64,000 bases of DNA, taken from Myoxocephalus aenaeus (lineage: Eukaryota; Chordata; Actinopteri; Perciformes; Cottidae). The translations under genes were made by a program, and so were the position numbers. The notes under the pieces are model-generated. The model ran no database searches. It was not told where the DNA came from and saw only the letters and a list, made by a program, of their open reading frames with translations. How positions within the stretch are numbered: position 1 is the stretch's first letter; each line of letters starts with the position of its first letter. This document shows positions 1 to 10,220 of the stretch, piece after piece. The stretch covers positions 4,249,501 through 4,313,500 of the forward strand of contig JBAMJR010000011.1 of the NCBI GenBank assembly GCA_038501785.1. Reading direction: 5' to 3'.

Positions 1-860
1 AGCTCATCCTCTGCAAGCTCCTCACACTCGGAAACGTTGTCTAGCCTTTTGTAACATGTTGATGCCACGCTGCTTTTATCCTTTGCAACCTCTAAAATAC
101 CTTAAAATTATGTAATTTCATAATCATTCAGAACTTGTTGACTCTCTGAAACCTCCTCCTCTCAATGATGTGCAAAATGTTGTCCTCTGGCCCTTCATCT
201 CTCGAAACCGCTTCACTCTCAGAAATATCTTACACCTTTTACAAATTCTTCTTGTTCTGAGACCTCTTCCTTCCCTCAAAATACAACCTTGCCAAAAAAA
301 AATCGATTTGTCTTCCGGCGGTTTTTCACCACTCCTTTACTTTTACATAATTTTTCAAGTTTGGCTGCTCGAACAATGTCCCATGACATAAATGCCCCAC
401 ATAGACAACCACAGAAGTGAAAACATTTGAAGAATCGATACAAGGCAAATGGTGCGAAATGGAGATACTCAACAAATGTGTTTTTGTTATTTCATTCAAT
501 TGACAGCAGACTTTCACCAGCATTGAACAATATTAACAGTGACGTTCGGTGTCTTGGAAATCATTTTTTTCAGCATTACCAGCTTTTGACAAGCAGGCCT
601 TTATTCAAAGGTGACATCAGTACAAACCTCGATCCACTCCAATGATAACAAGTTTGTGTGAACTGTTTGAAAGACATATCTTCCATATGGCATACGCAGA
701 ATCCGGCATTTGGGTTTCTTTTCAAACTAATTTGCTTCATCCCAAGGACCAAATATTTGTATCAGAGGCTTGTGAATAGCCGTTGTCTATGTCTCCCTTA
801 ACTTTTCAAACCGTACATCTGGGAGGAATTGAACAAATGTAAACAGAGAGACATGGTCAT
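1..860. other. AT-rich intergenic sequence, nothing recognised
   Basis: The reading frames here are short and of low complexity, with no flanking splice signals or family resemblance. I recognise no repeat family, RNA gene or motif cluster. Confidence 0.5.
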
Positions 861-863
861 CAA

Positions 864-866
<3 letters not shown>

Positions 867-920
<54 letters not shown>
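867..920. repeat. (TA)27 microsatellite
   Basis: This is an uninterrupted TA dinucleotide tract of 54 bases. It runs directly into the SINE-like copy on its right, a common position for a microsatellite near a retroposon edge. It is likely to be length-polymorphic. Confidence 0.98.
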
Positions 921-927
<7 letters not shown>

Positions 928-1100
928 GATGATCACGGATAGCGCTTTTATCCAAAGGGTTTAACAATTTGACTCATCATAGACCATACTCAATGCTGAC
1001 CTAACCATTGGGCGGTATTTTGTGCTCAGCGTACGGACACTTGAATATGTGGGCAAGAGATGGAGGGGATTAAACCCCTTAACCAGAGACAACTACAGGA
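928..1100. repeat. SINE-like interspersed repeat, degraded copy
   Basis: The left part has the core GCTTTTATCCAAAG followed by a diverged TTTAACAATTTG. The right part reads CGGACACTTGAATATGTGGG and then a GGGATTAAACC-like end. From memory, this order (a TTATCCAAAG box, a spacer, an AAGGACACTTGAACATGTGG box and a GGGATTGAACC box) is a very common teleost SINE or L2-tail-related repeat. The copy carries many substitutions and is therefore old. I do not assign a formal family name. Confidence 0.6.
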
Positions 1101-1104
1101 CGGA

Positions 1105-1685
1105 TTGCCAAGAACTTTTGTATCGACATTCATGGTTCCGAGAGGATGATTTCTTCAGACTTTGGTGATCCCTTAAGCGGTCCTCAATAAGGTTGCTATT
1201 CTTGTGTTATGGTGAAATGTCTCATAACTACTGAATGGATTGCCAACCTTTGTTGAGACATTCAGGGTTTCCAGAGGAAGAATTCCCCATCTTTGTTATG
1301 CATCAGATTTTTCTGCTATAGCCATGAGGTTTAAAATGTGTAGTTTGGAAGGAAATGTCTTGGAAAAACCTATTGTTTTGATTGTCACGCAATTTGGTCC
1401 TGACTGCCATGTCCCCAACAGGATGAATTGTAATAACTTGTCCCCCTGATTTTCCTTTGAGTGTGTGTCATCAGTTTTAATTTCTCCAGTACTTTATGAC
1501 TAAATACCTACGATGCAAAAAATTGACGTTGAACACGGCAAACGTTATACCTACCCTATTGTGATATGGTGAGGCATGCTGATGCTAGCATTTAGCTCAA
1601 GGCACTGAGTACATTTAAGTACAGCCTCACAGAGCCTGCTAGCACAGCTTTAGACTCTCTGTTATTTATTGTTCAGCATGGACAA
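1105..1685. repeat. Percomorph GCTAGC-rich interspersed repeat (family A), long degraded copy
   Basis: It contains two related halves, each with a CATTCATGGTT- or CATTCAGGGTT-like box. These are followed by GATGAATTGTAATAACTT, a GACTAAATACCT box, ATGCTGATGCTAGC, and GCCTCACAGAGCCTGCTAGC near the right end. The same boxes recur in the same order at 58,840-59,215, which confirms within the window that this is a dispersed family. I recall a consensus of this layout from many percomorph genomes. No coding capacity is visible; the 69-codon frame inside is incidental. Confidence 0.75.
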
Positions 1686-1839
1686 TAAATGTGAACTCCA
1701 GCCATTCTGTCAGAATGTCAATGATGGAAGAAAAAAACATTTTGACAGTCCCCACGACGAGCTAGCTGAGGGACAGTGGTCACTCAGGAATCACGCCACC
1801 TGTTGGAGGACAATGACTCTTTCAGATAAAGTGGGATAG

Positions 1840-2300
1840 ACATCCCCTTACTCCCCCCTCATTTTGTCAAGGCGTAACCTTTTTCCCCTTTCAAAATGCA
1901 GCAACTCTTTCCAATTGAGTTGTTGTTGCTGCCATCGCTATTGGCTTTCAATAAGGCACGGGGTTATCAAAGAGTGAAGGAGAAATTGCCTTGGCTCTGC
2001 CGTAGCCCTGATTGCACTATCAGAGCCGTCAGGGAGGCTCTTTATAAAGGGAGGGCACGAGGGAGAGCGAGGTGGCGGCTGGCGTTGCCCCCCTGATAAA
2101 TCAGCGCGTGCTGGCAGCCACTGCTTAGTGCAGCCAGGCAGCACCAGAGTGCCGCAGTTCAGGGTCGGTACTTGGCAGGCCCCCCTCTCAAACAGGGCTG
2201 TCTGCACCCGACCGCAGACCTCGCTGCTCCCCAGGCTGATCCTCCACCGCTGCCCTTGTCAAGGTTTGTTTGTTTATCCCTGATCCTCCCCTCTACCCTC
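1840..2300. promoter_or_regulatory. Candidate conserved non-coding block with a TATA-like box
   Basis: This repeat-free block is richer in GC than its neighbours. It has CTCTTTATAAAGG at about 2,038, a TATA-like element followed by a purine-rich GC stretch. It also has the palindromic TGATAAATCA at 2,094-2,103, which resembles GATA or Pbx/Hox-type sites. No open frame downstream looks like an exon. It could be an enhancer or a non-coding-RNA promoter. The call is inferred from composition and motifs only. Confidence 0.25.
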
Positions 2301-3735
2301 ACCATACCATATTGTTTCCACCATGCCAAATTAACCCCCGCCCCACTCCCCCTTTCTAACTTATTCTGCATATTTCCCAACTTCATTTATTAAATTAGAA
2401 AAACTATGCTGTTTGTTGAATTTGCAACAAGCTTCCATTTTTTGTTGATAATTCATTGTTCATTTCAGCAGCTGTTTATAGAACCAGACAGTGACCTAAA
2501 TAAATAAGTTCATGGCTTTTGTTTTAGGACTTTCTTTTTGCTATATTGGGGTACTATATTAAAGTGAAAATTTTTTGTAAGTCTTTTCTGAGAGACAAAT
2601 GGACGGATGTTTCTACTGCTGGCATGTTTATGGTCAAGAGGATTACATTTTGGGTTAAAGCACATATTGAGATGGTTATATCACCTTAAATCCAAAAACA
2701 TCACACCATCTGGGGAGGAAATTATGCCACCGTTAACATTTCTCATAAATTTCTACTCTTCTCATCTTCTATTGGATGCTGAAGTTTATTGCCCCCAATA
2801 AAAATCTTGATTTGTTGTGCTCTCAAGTGTTTGCTTGATAAGGTTGGAGCACAGTCATCACTTCCAGTCAACTGACAAACCTACATCTCCGTCCCGCTTG
2901 TCTCCCCGTATACATTTCCATACCGTCTTCCAAAGAAACCACGATTCGGATCGTTTGAAATCATATGAAATTAAAGGATCACAACGCTTGGGGATGGGAA
3001 TGGGGGAAAATTATTTAATTAATCTGGCCTCCTTCACTCCAGGTGCCTTGGGTTAATGCAGATGCTCTTTGCCGTGGCTTTGAGATTGCCATAAGTGTTC
3101 AATTACACATACTTAAAAAGGCACGGGTGAGGCCACACATTGCCCCGCGTTCAAGTTCAAGCCCTGATTAATTTCAGATTTATACTGTCATTTTGCTTCA
3201 ACCCCTTCTAATTTCTCCTGATACTGGGAATCTGTTTGGAGTTGTACAGGACCTCCTCAACTTTTTCTAATTAGATGGACATGAATATAGTGGTACATGT
3301 CATTAACAGTGTATTGATGTGCACAGAGCACTGGGACCGTGACGGCTCCTGGAGACCAAGTGATCCGCAATGTTTTGAATATCAAGAGGCCACGTTCTTT
3401 AACTTGTGTCAAATTAAAGCATGCAAAATTATGCATTGGATCATCTGACTTGATCATTAATGCTCTTAATGTAACTGAGATTTCATCTCATTTGGTCATT
3501 TCATAAGGGCTGGTTAAGCATGATCTGCATTGGGGAGAAGTTTTATACATTTGGGTGCATACCTGTGGTTTCTGTAAATTGGTACATGGGCGATATTTGT
3601 TTCGGTGAGTCAAAATTATATTCATATTCTCCTCACATTTTGGCTCAGGAAATATAAACGATAATGACACTGTAGCTAGATTGTGCATATTTCTTCCATT
3701 ATATAAAAACAGAATAAAATGTTTTGGACATATTA
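2301..3735. other. Intergenic, nothing recognised
   Basis: AT-rich, apparently single-copy sequence. Open frames are short and cross low-complexity segments. I recognise no repeat copy or motif cluster. Confidence 0.4.
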
Positions 3736-3965
3736 GAAACAAGGCCTACGTGGACGCTTGTTAGCCTAGCTTGCTAACGTTAGCGCTGGTTCCCACATGG
3801 ATGCGTTTGCTACTTCTGCACACTTTCTGTTGGTTCTGTCCCACACTATAGTTAAGACCATATAGCTAACTAGCGTTAGCGGGCTCTCATTGTGTGATCG
3901 GGCGACGGCAAATTACCAGAATTTCAAAGCTCTAGCAACAGGTAGTCCTGTAACCTCAGTGCTCC
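3736..3965. repeat. GCTAACGTTAGC-rich repeat fragment
   Basis: It contains TTAGCCTAGCTTGCTAACGT followed by TAGCGCTGG, and later TAGCTAACTAGCGTTAGC. These GTTAGC/GCTAAC strings are typical of dispersed percomorph repeats. Whether this is a family A relative or a separate element is unclear. Confidence 0.45.
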
Positions 3966-4015
3966 GTATATTATACCAGGATTTGAGTCACAACATAAAG
4001 TAATGACTGAGTCAC

Positions 4016-4074
4016 ATAGACATTACATTACATTTCATTTAGCTGACGCTTTTATCCAAAGCGACATGTAGACA
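4016..4074. repeat. SINE-like 3'-type tail fragment
   Basis: It contains CATTTCATTTAGCTGACGCT, then TTTATCCAAAGCGACATG. This AGCTGACGCTTTTATCCAAAGCGAC box is among the most frequent short repeats in teleost genomes, probably a V-SINE or L2-type tail. A diverged relative lies at 62,452-62,494. Confidence 0.75.
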
Positions 4075-4214
4075 TGTATGAAGTTCTCAAATCACAGATG
4101 TGACGGTCAACAATGCTGTCTGCCCACTGCCTTTGTGGCTGTAACAGACGTGATATTATGAAATATTTCTGGCGCCTGCCAACACAAATATTGGACAAAT
4201 CAAATTGTATTTAA

Positions 4215-4740
4215 TCAGTTAAAAGGTCCCCTTCTTAAAACACATAAATGAGTCAGTGTTTTTGCACTCCCACAAAGTCAATAGGTTTCTTTGAGAAACA
4301 CATTTTAACGTTCTGTTCTAATAATATAAAATACGTCATTGCATTCCCTCCGCCCCCGCTTGGAATTTTTAAGACGTCAATTGTCTTTAAAAAAAGCGGT
4401 TGCTATCAAGTGGCTAGACTAGTCCGACTTGTCCACCTTCACCGTAACAGTCTACTTGCGCTCATGAGACTGTGGTGTGGTTAGTATATAGTAACGTTAG
4501 CTTTTTCCTTCTGTCCGCTCGCATTCATGCTTGATAAATCATAACAGTGCATGGTGCTCATTTGTGTTATTGTGTTACGCTTATTGTGTTATTGTGTTTG
4601 CCTCAGAGTTTATTTTCTTCAATAATCCAAAATCCAGTGGAAAGATCCCATTTGTTTTTTGTCAAGTAGAACCAGTGTGATGCTAACTTTTGGCCTATAC
4701 AAATTACGTCACTGCTGTAGCACTCTAAAGGGGGTGCTAT
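4215..4740. repeat. Old interspersed repeat (family B), long copy
   Basis: The right end (ACTTTTGGCCTATACAAA, TACGTCACTGCTGTAGCACT) matches 57,281-57,325 (GTTGGCCTACAAAAATATGT, CCTGCAGCACTCT). The body contains CACCGTAACAGTCTACTTGC and TAACGTTAGCTTTTTCCTTC, which I recall from a percomorph repeat several hundred bases long. A short internal duplication of TTATTGTGTTA lies near 4,565-4,600. No coding capacity. Confidence 0.6.
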
Positions 4741-5044
4741 CACCGCGAATTAAAACATGTAATTTCTTCTTGGTAATTACAATTTTGACCAAATAAGTCA
4801 AAACAAGCATAGAATATATACATAGTGATTTCATCACAAGATTAAACTTTAATTTTAGTGTGACTTTCAACATTTGTGCATTTTATTTTTTTATTTTTTA
4901 AGTCGACCACAAGTTGTTTAAAATAGCCCTATTCGCATGCAAAGTATCTGACCGCCAAAGCTAAAATCAGAACCTACATGTATATCGGTTAAATTGACCT
5001 GCAATATCAGTGAAAATACCGAGCCATGTGAGTGTCCCCATATG

Positions 5045-5370
5045 TCAAAGGAGCGTCAACAAGTGAGCCTGATCATTGCTAAACGATCCAGCTTGTACAC
5101 CAGAGGCCGTGTGTCCCCCTCTGGCCCACAGACAGGCCCCATCGGCTGGGCCTCCTCGACCTCCTCCTCCTCCTCCTTCTGCGCTGTGAAGCCACGGGGA
5201 CGCGTGGTGCCTTTTGTCTGAGCAGTGTGGGGGGCCGCAGATGTCGTTCCCCAGAGACACAGCGGAGGTTAATGATCTCACAGCCCCTGCTAAAATAAAT
5301 AAATCATTTCCAGTCAGGAGTCTGCATAAATCTCCACTCAAACGGCGATTTGCTGGAGCAAGCACCACCA
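5045..5370. promoter_or_regulatory. Candidate conserved non-coding block
   Basis: A GC-richer, repeat-free block containing a CTC/CTT-rich patch, the run GAGGTTAATGATCTCACAG and an A/T-rich TAAAATAAATAAATCATTTC. Such alternation of homeobox-like and GC-rich segments is typical of vertebrate non-coding elements. The 107-codon minus-strand frame is low complexity (Gly-rich from the CTC repeat) and is not a credible protein. Confidence 0.25.
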
Positions 5371-5494
5371 GTTGCTAATGACTGTTTTTTTTTCTGTTTT
5401 TTCCCCCTTCCTTCCTTGATTGCCCGAGGGGATAGACTGTGACACAGATGAGTTCTTTCCCCTCACTCTCTCTACTCCCCTTCCCTCCCTCCAC

Positions 5495-5550
5495 CTCTCT
5501 CTGTCTCTCTCTCTCTCTCACACACACACACACGCACACACACACACACA
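5495..5550. repeat. Compound (CT)n(CA)n microsatellite
   Basis: About 12 CT units, with one interruption, pass directly into about 16 CA units with one CG interruption. Confidence 0.95.
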
Positions 5551-5693
5551 TTTATGGCTATTCTAATTCACAGCGTGTTTTGTCAGGGGACATTAGCTGG
5601 CTGACAGGCGTCTAGTTTAGATGGGGGGTGCATTTGTAGTGACAGTGGTAGTTGTTTCTTGTTTCAGCTGAGCTGATATTAGGAGATGTGTGT

Positions 5694-5705
5694 GGGGGGG
5701 GGGGG
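5694..5705 (+). repeat. Poly-G run of 12
   Basis: Twelve consecutive G residues follow GATGTGTGT. Runs of this length are unstable and error-prone in assemblies. Confidence 0.95.
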
Positions 5706-6990
5706 TTCTGCTGCTGTCATGCACAACACAGTGTGGCGCAACACAACGCCTCGCTCAATCTCTGTCTCCTACCCTGCATGCACACTTTCTCCAAGTCAGT
5801 TTATGCAAAGCAGAGGCTTCTAATAGTAAAAGTTTGGGGGGGAGGAATTATTTTTATCATGTGTTATTGTGGTGTCATGCTTTCCCAAATGTACCATGAT
5901 GCTTGTGTTTTTCAGTGGTATCACATCTAACATTATTCTTTAGTTATCTGAGACTTAGCTGAGAATTATAGGGATTTTTTTCAAGTTCAGTTGTTTTATT
6001 TAAACAATTCAAAATGTAGACTGTTTTGATTTGTTATAACCTTTCTGTTTTATGTAGAACAAAAATGATTAGGCCCCAATAGTTGGTTGATCGATTTGTC
6101 TCACCACAGAAAACTGCTCCGTTAATATATTCCTCTTTTCAGTCTTTTTTTTCTTCATTTCAAGCAAAAAAAAATTATGCTCTGCTTGCAGCTTCTTCAA
6201 AGTGAGGATTTGCTGCTGTACTCTTCTTTAAACCACTGTGAATTCAATGTCTTTGAGCTTCGAACTGCCTTTTGAACAAAACCAACTGTTTCAACCTTTC
6301 TACATTTTTTTGAAAAAAAAAAACCTCATTCATTAATCAACAAAAAAATTGTCACAACCCAACCTTTATCTCACAAAGTAACTAAATGCCTTCACGAAGC
6401 GACACCACTACATGTGGTACTGATGCTGTCGTCTATGCACGTATGTTAATTCTGAAGCTACACAGTTACAGGAGGTTACGACTGCTTGAACGACACGCAG
6501 CATGATGGCGCCTGCGTCACTAATTGGAGAACAGTCACCACTTGTGTGGCTTTAGCCGTTAGCTGCTTAAGTAGTGTCATCAATAGACGTGGCTCAGTAA
6601 TCAATGAACCCATTTAGAGCTCATTAAGAGAGTCACACTCAAGTAGGAAAATATCACAATGTGAATTATGCGTCTTAATATAGCGTTTAAAACTAATACT
6701 AAGGAAGATGAAGCATTTTAAGGGTGTCCTAGTCATTAAATGAAAATGGTTAATTGGGTGACCATGTTAAGCTTATTTTAAACGCGTGGTGTGGAATCAG
6801 GACACTCGCTTACATTTTTGTCTTTAATACATCAGAGTTTGACAGAAATGCTTTGCACCCACACGGCACACCACCTCGACAAAAGGAGAAAAAAAACGCA
6901 TGTATGGATCTTTATTTCAAGGTGAAAGAGAAGTCAAACACACTCTGGAATTATAGATCAAATCGTGACAATATTGACTGGTGAGGTTTA
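5706..6990. other. AT-rich intergenic, nothing recognised
   Basis: Mostly A/T-rich with poly-A and poly-T runs of 8-11 bases. No repeat copy, exon or RNA gene is recognised. Confidence 0.4.
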
Positions 6991-6997
6991 AAAAAAG

Positions 6998-7443
6998 GGG
7001 GGGAGAGAAGGAGCAAGCAACAACAAAATAAATAAATAAAGTCATTACCAGAGCTTAGAACAGAGGCACCCGATTTTCTCTTTTATCCTGCAACAACAAA
7101 AAGAAGAAGAGAGAGTAGGAAGAAATAACAAAAAAAAGAGAGCAAGAGAAAGAGAGAAAGAATTGCACAGAGGCTTTTCTTTTCTTTAAAATGCTGCATT
7201 AGGTCTTTTCCTGCAGTCAGTTTTCATAGTTCAAAGCTGGCAGTTCAATAAATAGCTGGAACTGGCACATCTCTGTTCTTGCAAAAAGAAATCAATGTTA
7301 ATCCTATTACCGGCAGTTATCACCTAGCCCAGAGACGGTGGCAAGTAAGGAGAAGAAAAAAAAAGGAAAAAAAAGAGAAGAAAAAAACTGAGATGTCAAA
7401 GCGGGAAGGGGAGAGAGAGCGAGAGAAAGGGAGAGAGAGAGAG
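6998..7443 (+). repeat. Purine-rich low-complexity patches (GA/AAG)
   Basis: Purine-rich patches at about 6,990-7,020, 7,095-7,165 and 7,345-7,443 consist of GAGA, AAGAAG and AAAAG. They are separated by ordinary sequence. The last patch is nearly pure purine over about 95 bases and could form triplex DNA. The Lys/Glu/Arg-rich open frame through it is an artefact. Confidence 0.85.
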
Positions 7444-7490
7444 TCACCCTTCATTCACTTTCAAACACAGTTTTGATAATTTACTTCTGT

Positions 7491-7529
7491 AGAAGAAGAA
7501 GAAGAAGAAGAAGAAGAAGAAGAAGAAGG
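7491..7529 (+). repeat. (GAA)n tract, about 12 units
   Basis: Uninterrupted AGAAGAAG repeat running straight into a G-run cluster. Homopurine GAA tracts of this kind can adopt triplex structures. Confidence 0.97.
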
Positions 7530-7553
7530 GTGGCGGGGGGATGGGGAGGGGGG
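7528..7553 (+). other. Predicted G-quadruplex motif
   Basis: Four G-runs of 3, 6, 4 and 6 bases are separated by loops of 4, 2 and 1 bases. This satisfies the standard G3+N1-7 rule on the plus strand. Confidence 0.75.
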
Positions 7554-7565
7554 TTGAGCTTCAGT

Positions 7566-7570
<5 letters not shown>

Positions 7571-7627
<57 letters not shown>
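7571..7627 (+). repeat. (GT)28 microsatellite
   Basis: Uninterrupted GT tract of 57 bases, a classical Z-DNA-forming alternating purine-pyrimidine sequence. It lies between two predicted G-quadruplex motifs. Reading frames through it (poly Cys-Val, poly His-Thr) are artefacts. Confidence 0.99.
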
Positions 7628-7629
<2 letters not shown>

Positions 7630-7645
7630 TGTACGCCTGTGGAGA

Positions 7646-7674
7646 GGGGCGGAGGTGGGGAGGGGGGTCCAGGG
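7646..7674 (+). other. Second predicted G-quadruplex motif
   Basis: G-runs of 4, 4, 6 and 3 bases are separated by loops of 7, 1 and 4 bases. With the motif at 7,528 it brackets the GT tract. Confidence 0.7.
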
Positions 7675-8490
7675 CTACTGATGTATTCGCACATAATGCT
7701 TGGATCAGACCCTGCTGCTGTAAGCAAGATGTTTGAGGCACAAAACATCATTTTTGAAAAATGTTCACACCGCTTAGCAATCCTCTTCCTGGAGCGCCCT
7801 GACATCTGGCCTTTCTCCTTCTCCCCTTCTCCCACTTCCAGTCCGTTCCTCTTTGCTTCCCAGTTGTTTTTGTGTGCATGGGGGGCGTCGATAAAAAAAA
7901 TATAGCTGTGTCGGTGTTGTAACGTTAAAGAGAAGTCATTTCAAGATAACAAAAAAAAGGTCAGTCCAGCTTTAAATTAGAATGACTGGTTTTCAAATAG
8001 TGTTGCTGAGGCATTTTTCGTCCTCCCTTCAAACAGGAATGATGTCATCAAAGATATGGCTGCAACAAACTAACACGAATCTGCAGGATAGTTGCTCAAA
8101 TAAAGGTTTAATCAATACAAAAATTGAAATTGGTGAAACGTACCCATCGCAACTTCTTGAATGCAGATGTTTTGTCCGAACGTCTGTCCAAAACCTACAG
8201 ATATTCTATATTAACACAGAAAAACTGCCGATATTTACAATTAACAAGTTGGAATTGGGGAATTTTGCGGACTTCTTTTCTTGAATCCATTGTCAAAAAA
8301 GTTTCCAATTATTTTTCTTCAACGAAGTGATTATTCCAGTATTCATTTCAGCTCTTATCTCAGGCAAAAACTCATTTAAAGGCAACCAGAGAGATGTAAA
8401 CTTACTCTAAATTCTCGTCTTCCAGCTTTTTATACGTGATTATTTTCTTCTACCTCTCCGGTGGTTAAATGTATGTTTGGGTTTTGGAAG
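7675..8490. other. Intergenic, nothing recognised
   Basis: Single-copy-looking AT-rich sequence without recognised repeats or exon signals. Confidence 0.4.
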
Positions 8491-8494
8491 GGGA

Positions 8495-8865
8495 TGCAGC
8501 GATCCAACTTTTTCAGTCCCGTTACAGATACCTGCTGGGCTTTGGATCGGCCGATACTGGGATTATTCTTGTATGTGTAAGGAACCATCAGGCTTGACGT
8601 AAACATTGCTTCACTAAAACAAAGAGTAACAAATAAATACATACGCATACAATTATTGAATTGTTATTTATTGTTAAAATAATAAATTGTACACCATTAA
8701 AGGAACCGGAATACCAAGTGAAGTGTAATCTTTTCGGTCAAAACTTGAACTTGATTTAAACGTCCAGTATATAATTTAATTCCATTGTCACGATACCCGA
8801 TCCAGCTATTTGAGTGAGTATCGGCCCGAAATCAGTATATCTCTAGCTTTGGACGGTTCTTCAGA
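8495..8865. repeat. GATACC/TATCGG interspersed repeat (family C), degraded
   Basis: Diagnostic strings are GATCGGCCGATACTGG near 8,545, ACGATACCCGATCCAG near 8,792 and GAGTATCGGCCCG near 8,815. Paired GATACC and TATCGG boxes at both ends suggest a palindromic, MITE-like design, and I recall such a repeat from many fish genomes. A second copy lies at 58,553-58,835. Confidence 0.65.
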
Positions 8866-9029
8866 CCAAACAAGACTTGCTTAGACTTCACCAACAATGC
8901 ATCGCTGATGGGAATGATCTTCAGCCGCGGCCCTGATGCTGAAACGGTTAGTCACTAAATCAACGTTCTGTTTTCGGACAAGACTATATTTTATGCCGAC
9001 TTTCTACCGACCCATTTATTAACCAGCGA

Positions 9030-9290
9030 TATCTCTTTTTATACACGCAAAAACTTCCTGGTTCCAGCTTTTCAACTGTGCTCATTTGATGTTTTTCATT
9101 GATACAGTAGTACACCTTTGGGTCTTGCACTGCTGGTGAGAACAAGAGATTTGAGCAAATTAAAACAAGCTTTTTCACTATCGTCTAACATTTAATTGAC
9201 AAAATCAGCTAATCGATTAAATAGAGGAAATAATCTGCAGATGGATTGATAATGAAAGCAATCTTTAGTTGCAGCCCCTCTTGTTGAAAA
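9030..9290. repeat. ATCGATTA-type interspersed repeat (family D)
   Basis: The order is CTTCCTGGTTCCAGCTTTTC, TTTGGGTCTTGCACTG, AGCTAATCGATTAAATAG, ATTGATAATGAAAGCAATC and TTAGTTGCAGCCCCT. The right end matches 21,905-21,985. A full-length consensus with this order (ending in a TTAGTTGCAGC box) is common in percomorph genomes. Confidence 0.7.
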
Positions 9291-9429
9291 TCAATACCAC
9301 AAAAGAAGATGCATGGCACTTCACAGGTTTGTATAAATTCATATGTTACGTGCAAATAAAACTCACACAAAACAAAACCCGCTGCCATTAAAAATCGCAT
9401 TTCTCCAATGAACACACCAAAACCCTAGA

Positions 9430-10220
9430 TTAGGCCTAATCACTGTCACCAGGAAGCAGAATCAGGCCCTCTCACTGGCGGATTAAGTCTTCTGTTGTTG
9501 TTGTCCTTATTGTTGTCGCTGAGAAATAATTACAGCTGAATCTCATCAAAGCCAATTCAACTCTTGGCAGGACTCTGCTCAGTTTTTCTTTCTTTTTTTC
9601 TCCTTTCTTTCAGCGAGAAACCTGAGTTTCTCCCTGCATGAAAGTGAAGATTAAAGTAGTTAAACACTCCCAGTGAACTGAGGGGGAAACTGAGGCGACG
9701 TCAACGGGCCCGGGGAACGGTCTCACTGCTTCTTTCAAATGCTCTTGTTCCAAAGAATGACAAAAAAATAAATAAGAAATGCATCCATCTGACACAGGTT
9801 TTTAACCTTGACTTGACTGACTTTGTGTGAATTTATTTCTGGCGCCACGTGAAAGCAAGTGACCCCATTCCAGGCCTCACCCCATTCTATATTCCTATAA
9901 TAAATTAGATGGTGTGCAGGGGCTTTAACATGTAAAATAGTGGTGACATGCTAAATAATGAGGCGGGCCAGAATTATGTAGTGCTGGCGTGCAGACTCTG
10001 GGGTATTCCCAGGTCTCAGAGTCGCCCGGGCCTCCTCCTCGGCGTCTGCTGCTCTGAGGGAGCAGAGGGCTGAGCGAGGGGAGGGGGAGGGGGGGGTCTG
10101 AATATGAAAATGGAATTAATGTACCAACGCCCAAAGGTAGATTAGATCGTAGCAGACCTTTTGGCCACGCTTTCCTCTGTTTGGGACCAACAACAAAAAG
10201 AGGAAACGTTTTATTCATCA
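9430..10220. promoter_or_regulatory. Candidate conserved non-coding cluster
   Basis: About 800 bases without recognised repeats. It contains TCCTTATTGTTGTCG at about 9,503 (Sox-type), CTGGCGCCACGTGAAAG at about 9,839 (E-box CACGTG), an A/T-rich CTATATTCCTATAATAAATT segment and GGAATTAATGTACC near 10,111. The mix of motif-rich AT and GC segments suggests an enhancer. Conservation is not testable here. Confidence 0.3.

Noticed and set aside
2030..2110. Core promoter of a protein gene at the TATA-like CTTTATAAAGG
   Set aside because: No downstream coding exon or splice donor of quality was found. Kept only as part of a regulatory candidate.
7461..7905. Overlapping frames encoding poly Ser, His-Thr and Cys-Val
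   Set aside because: These are direct translations of the GAA and GT microsatellites.
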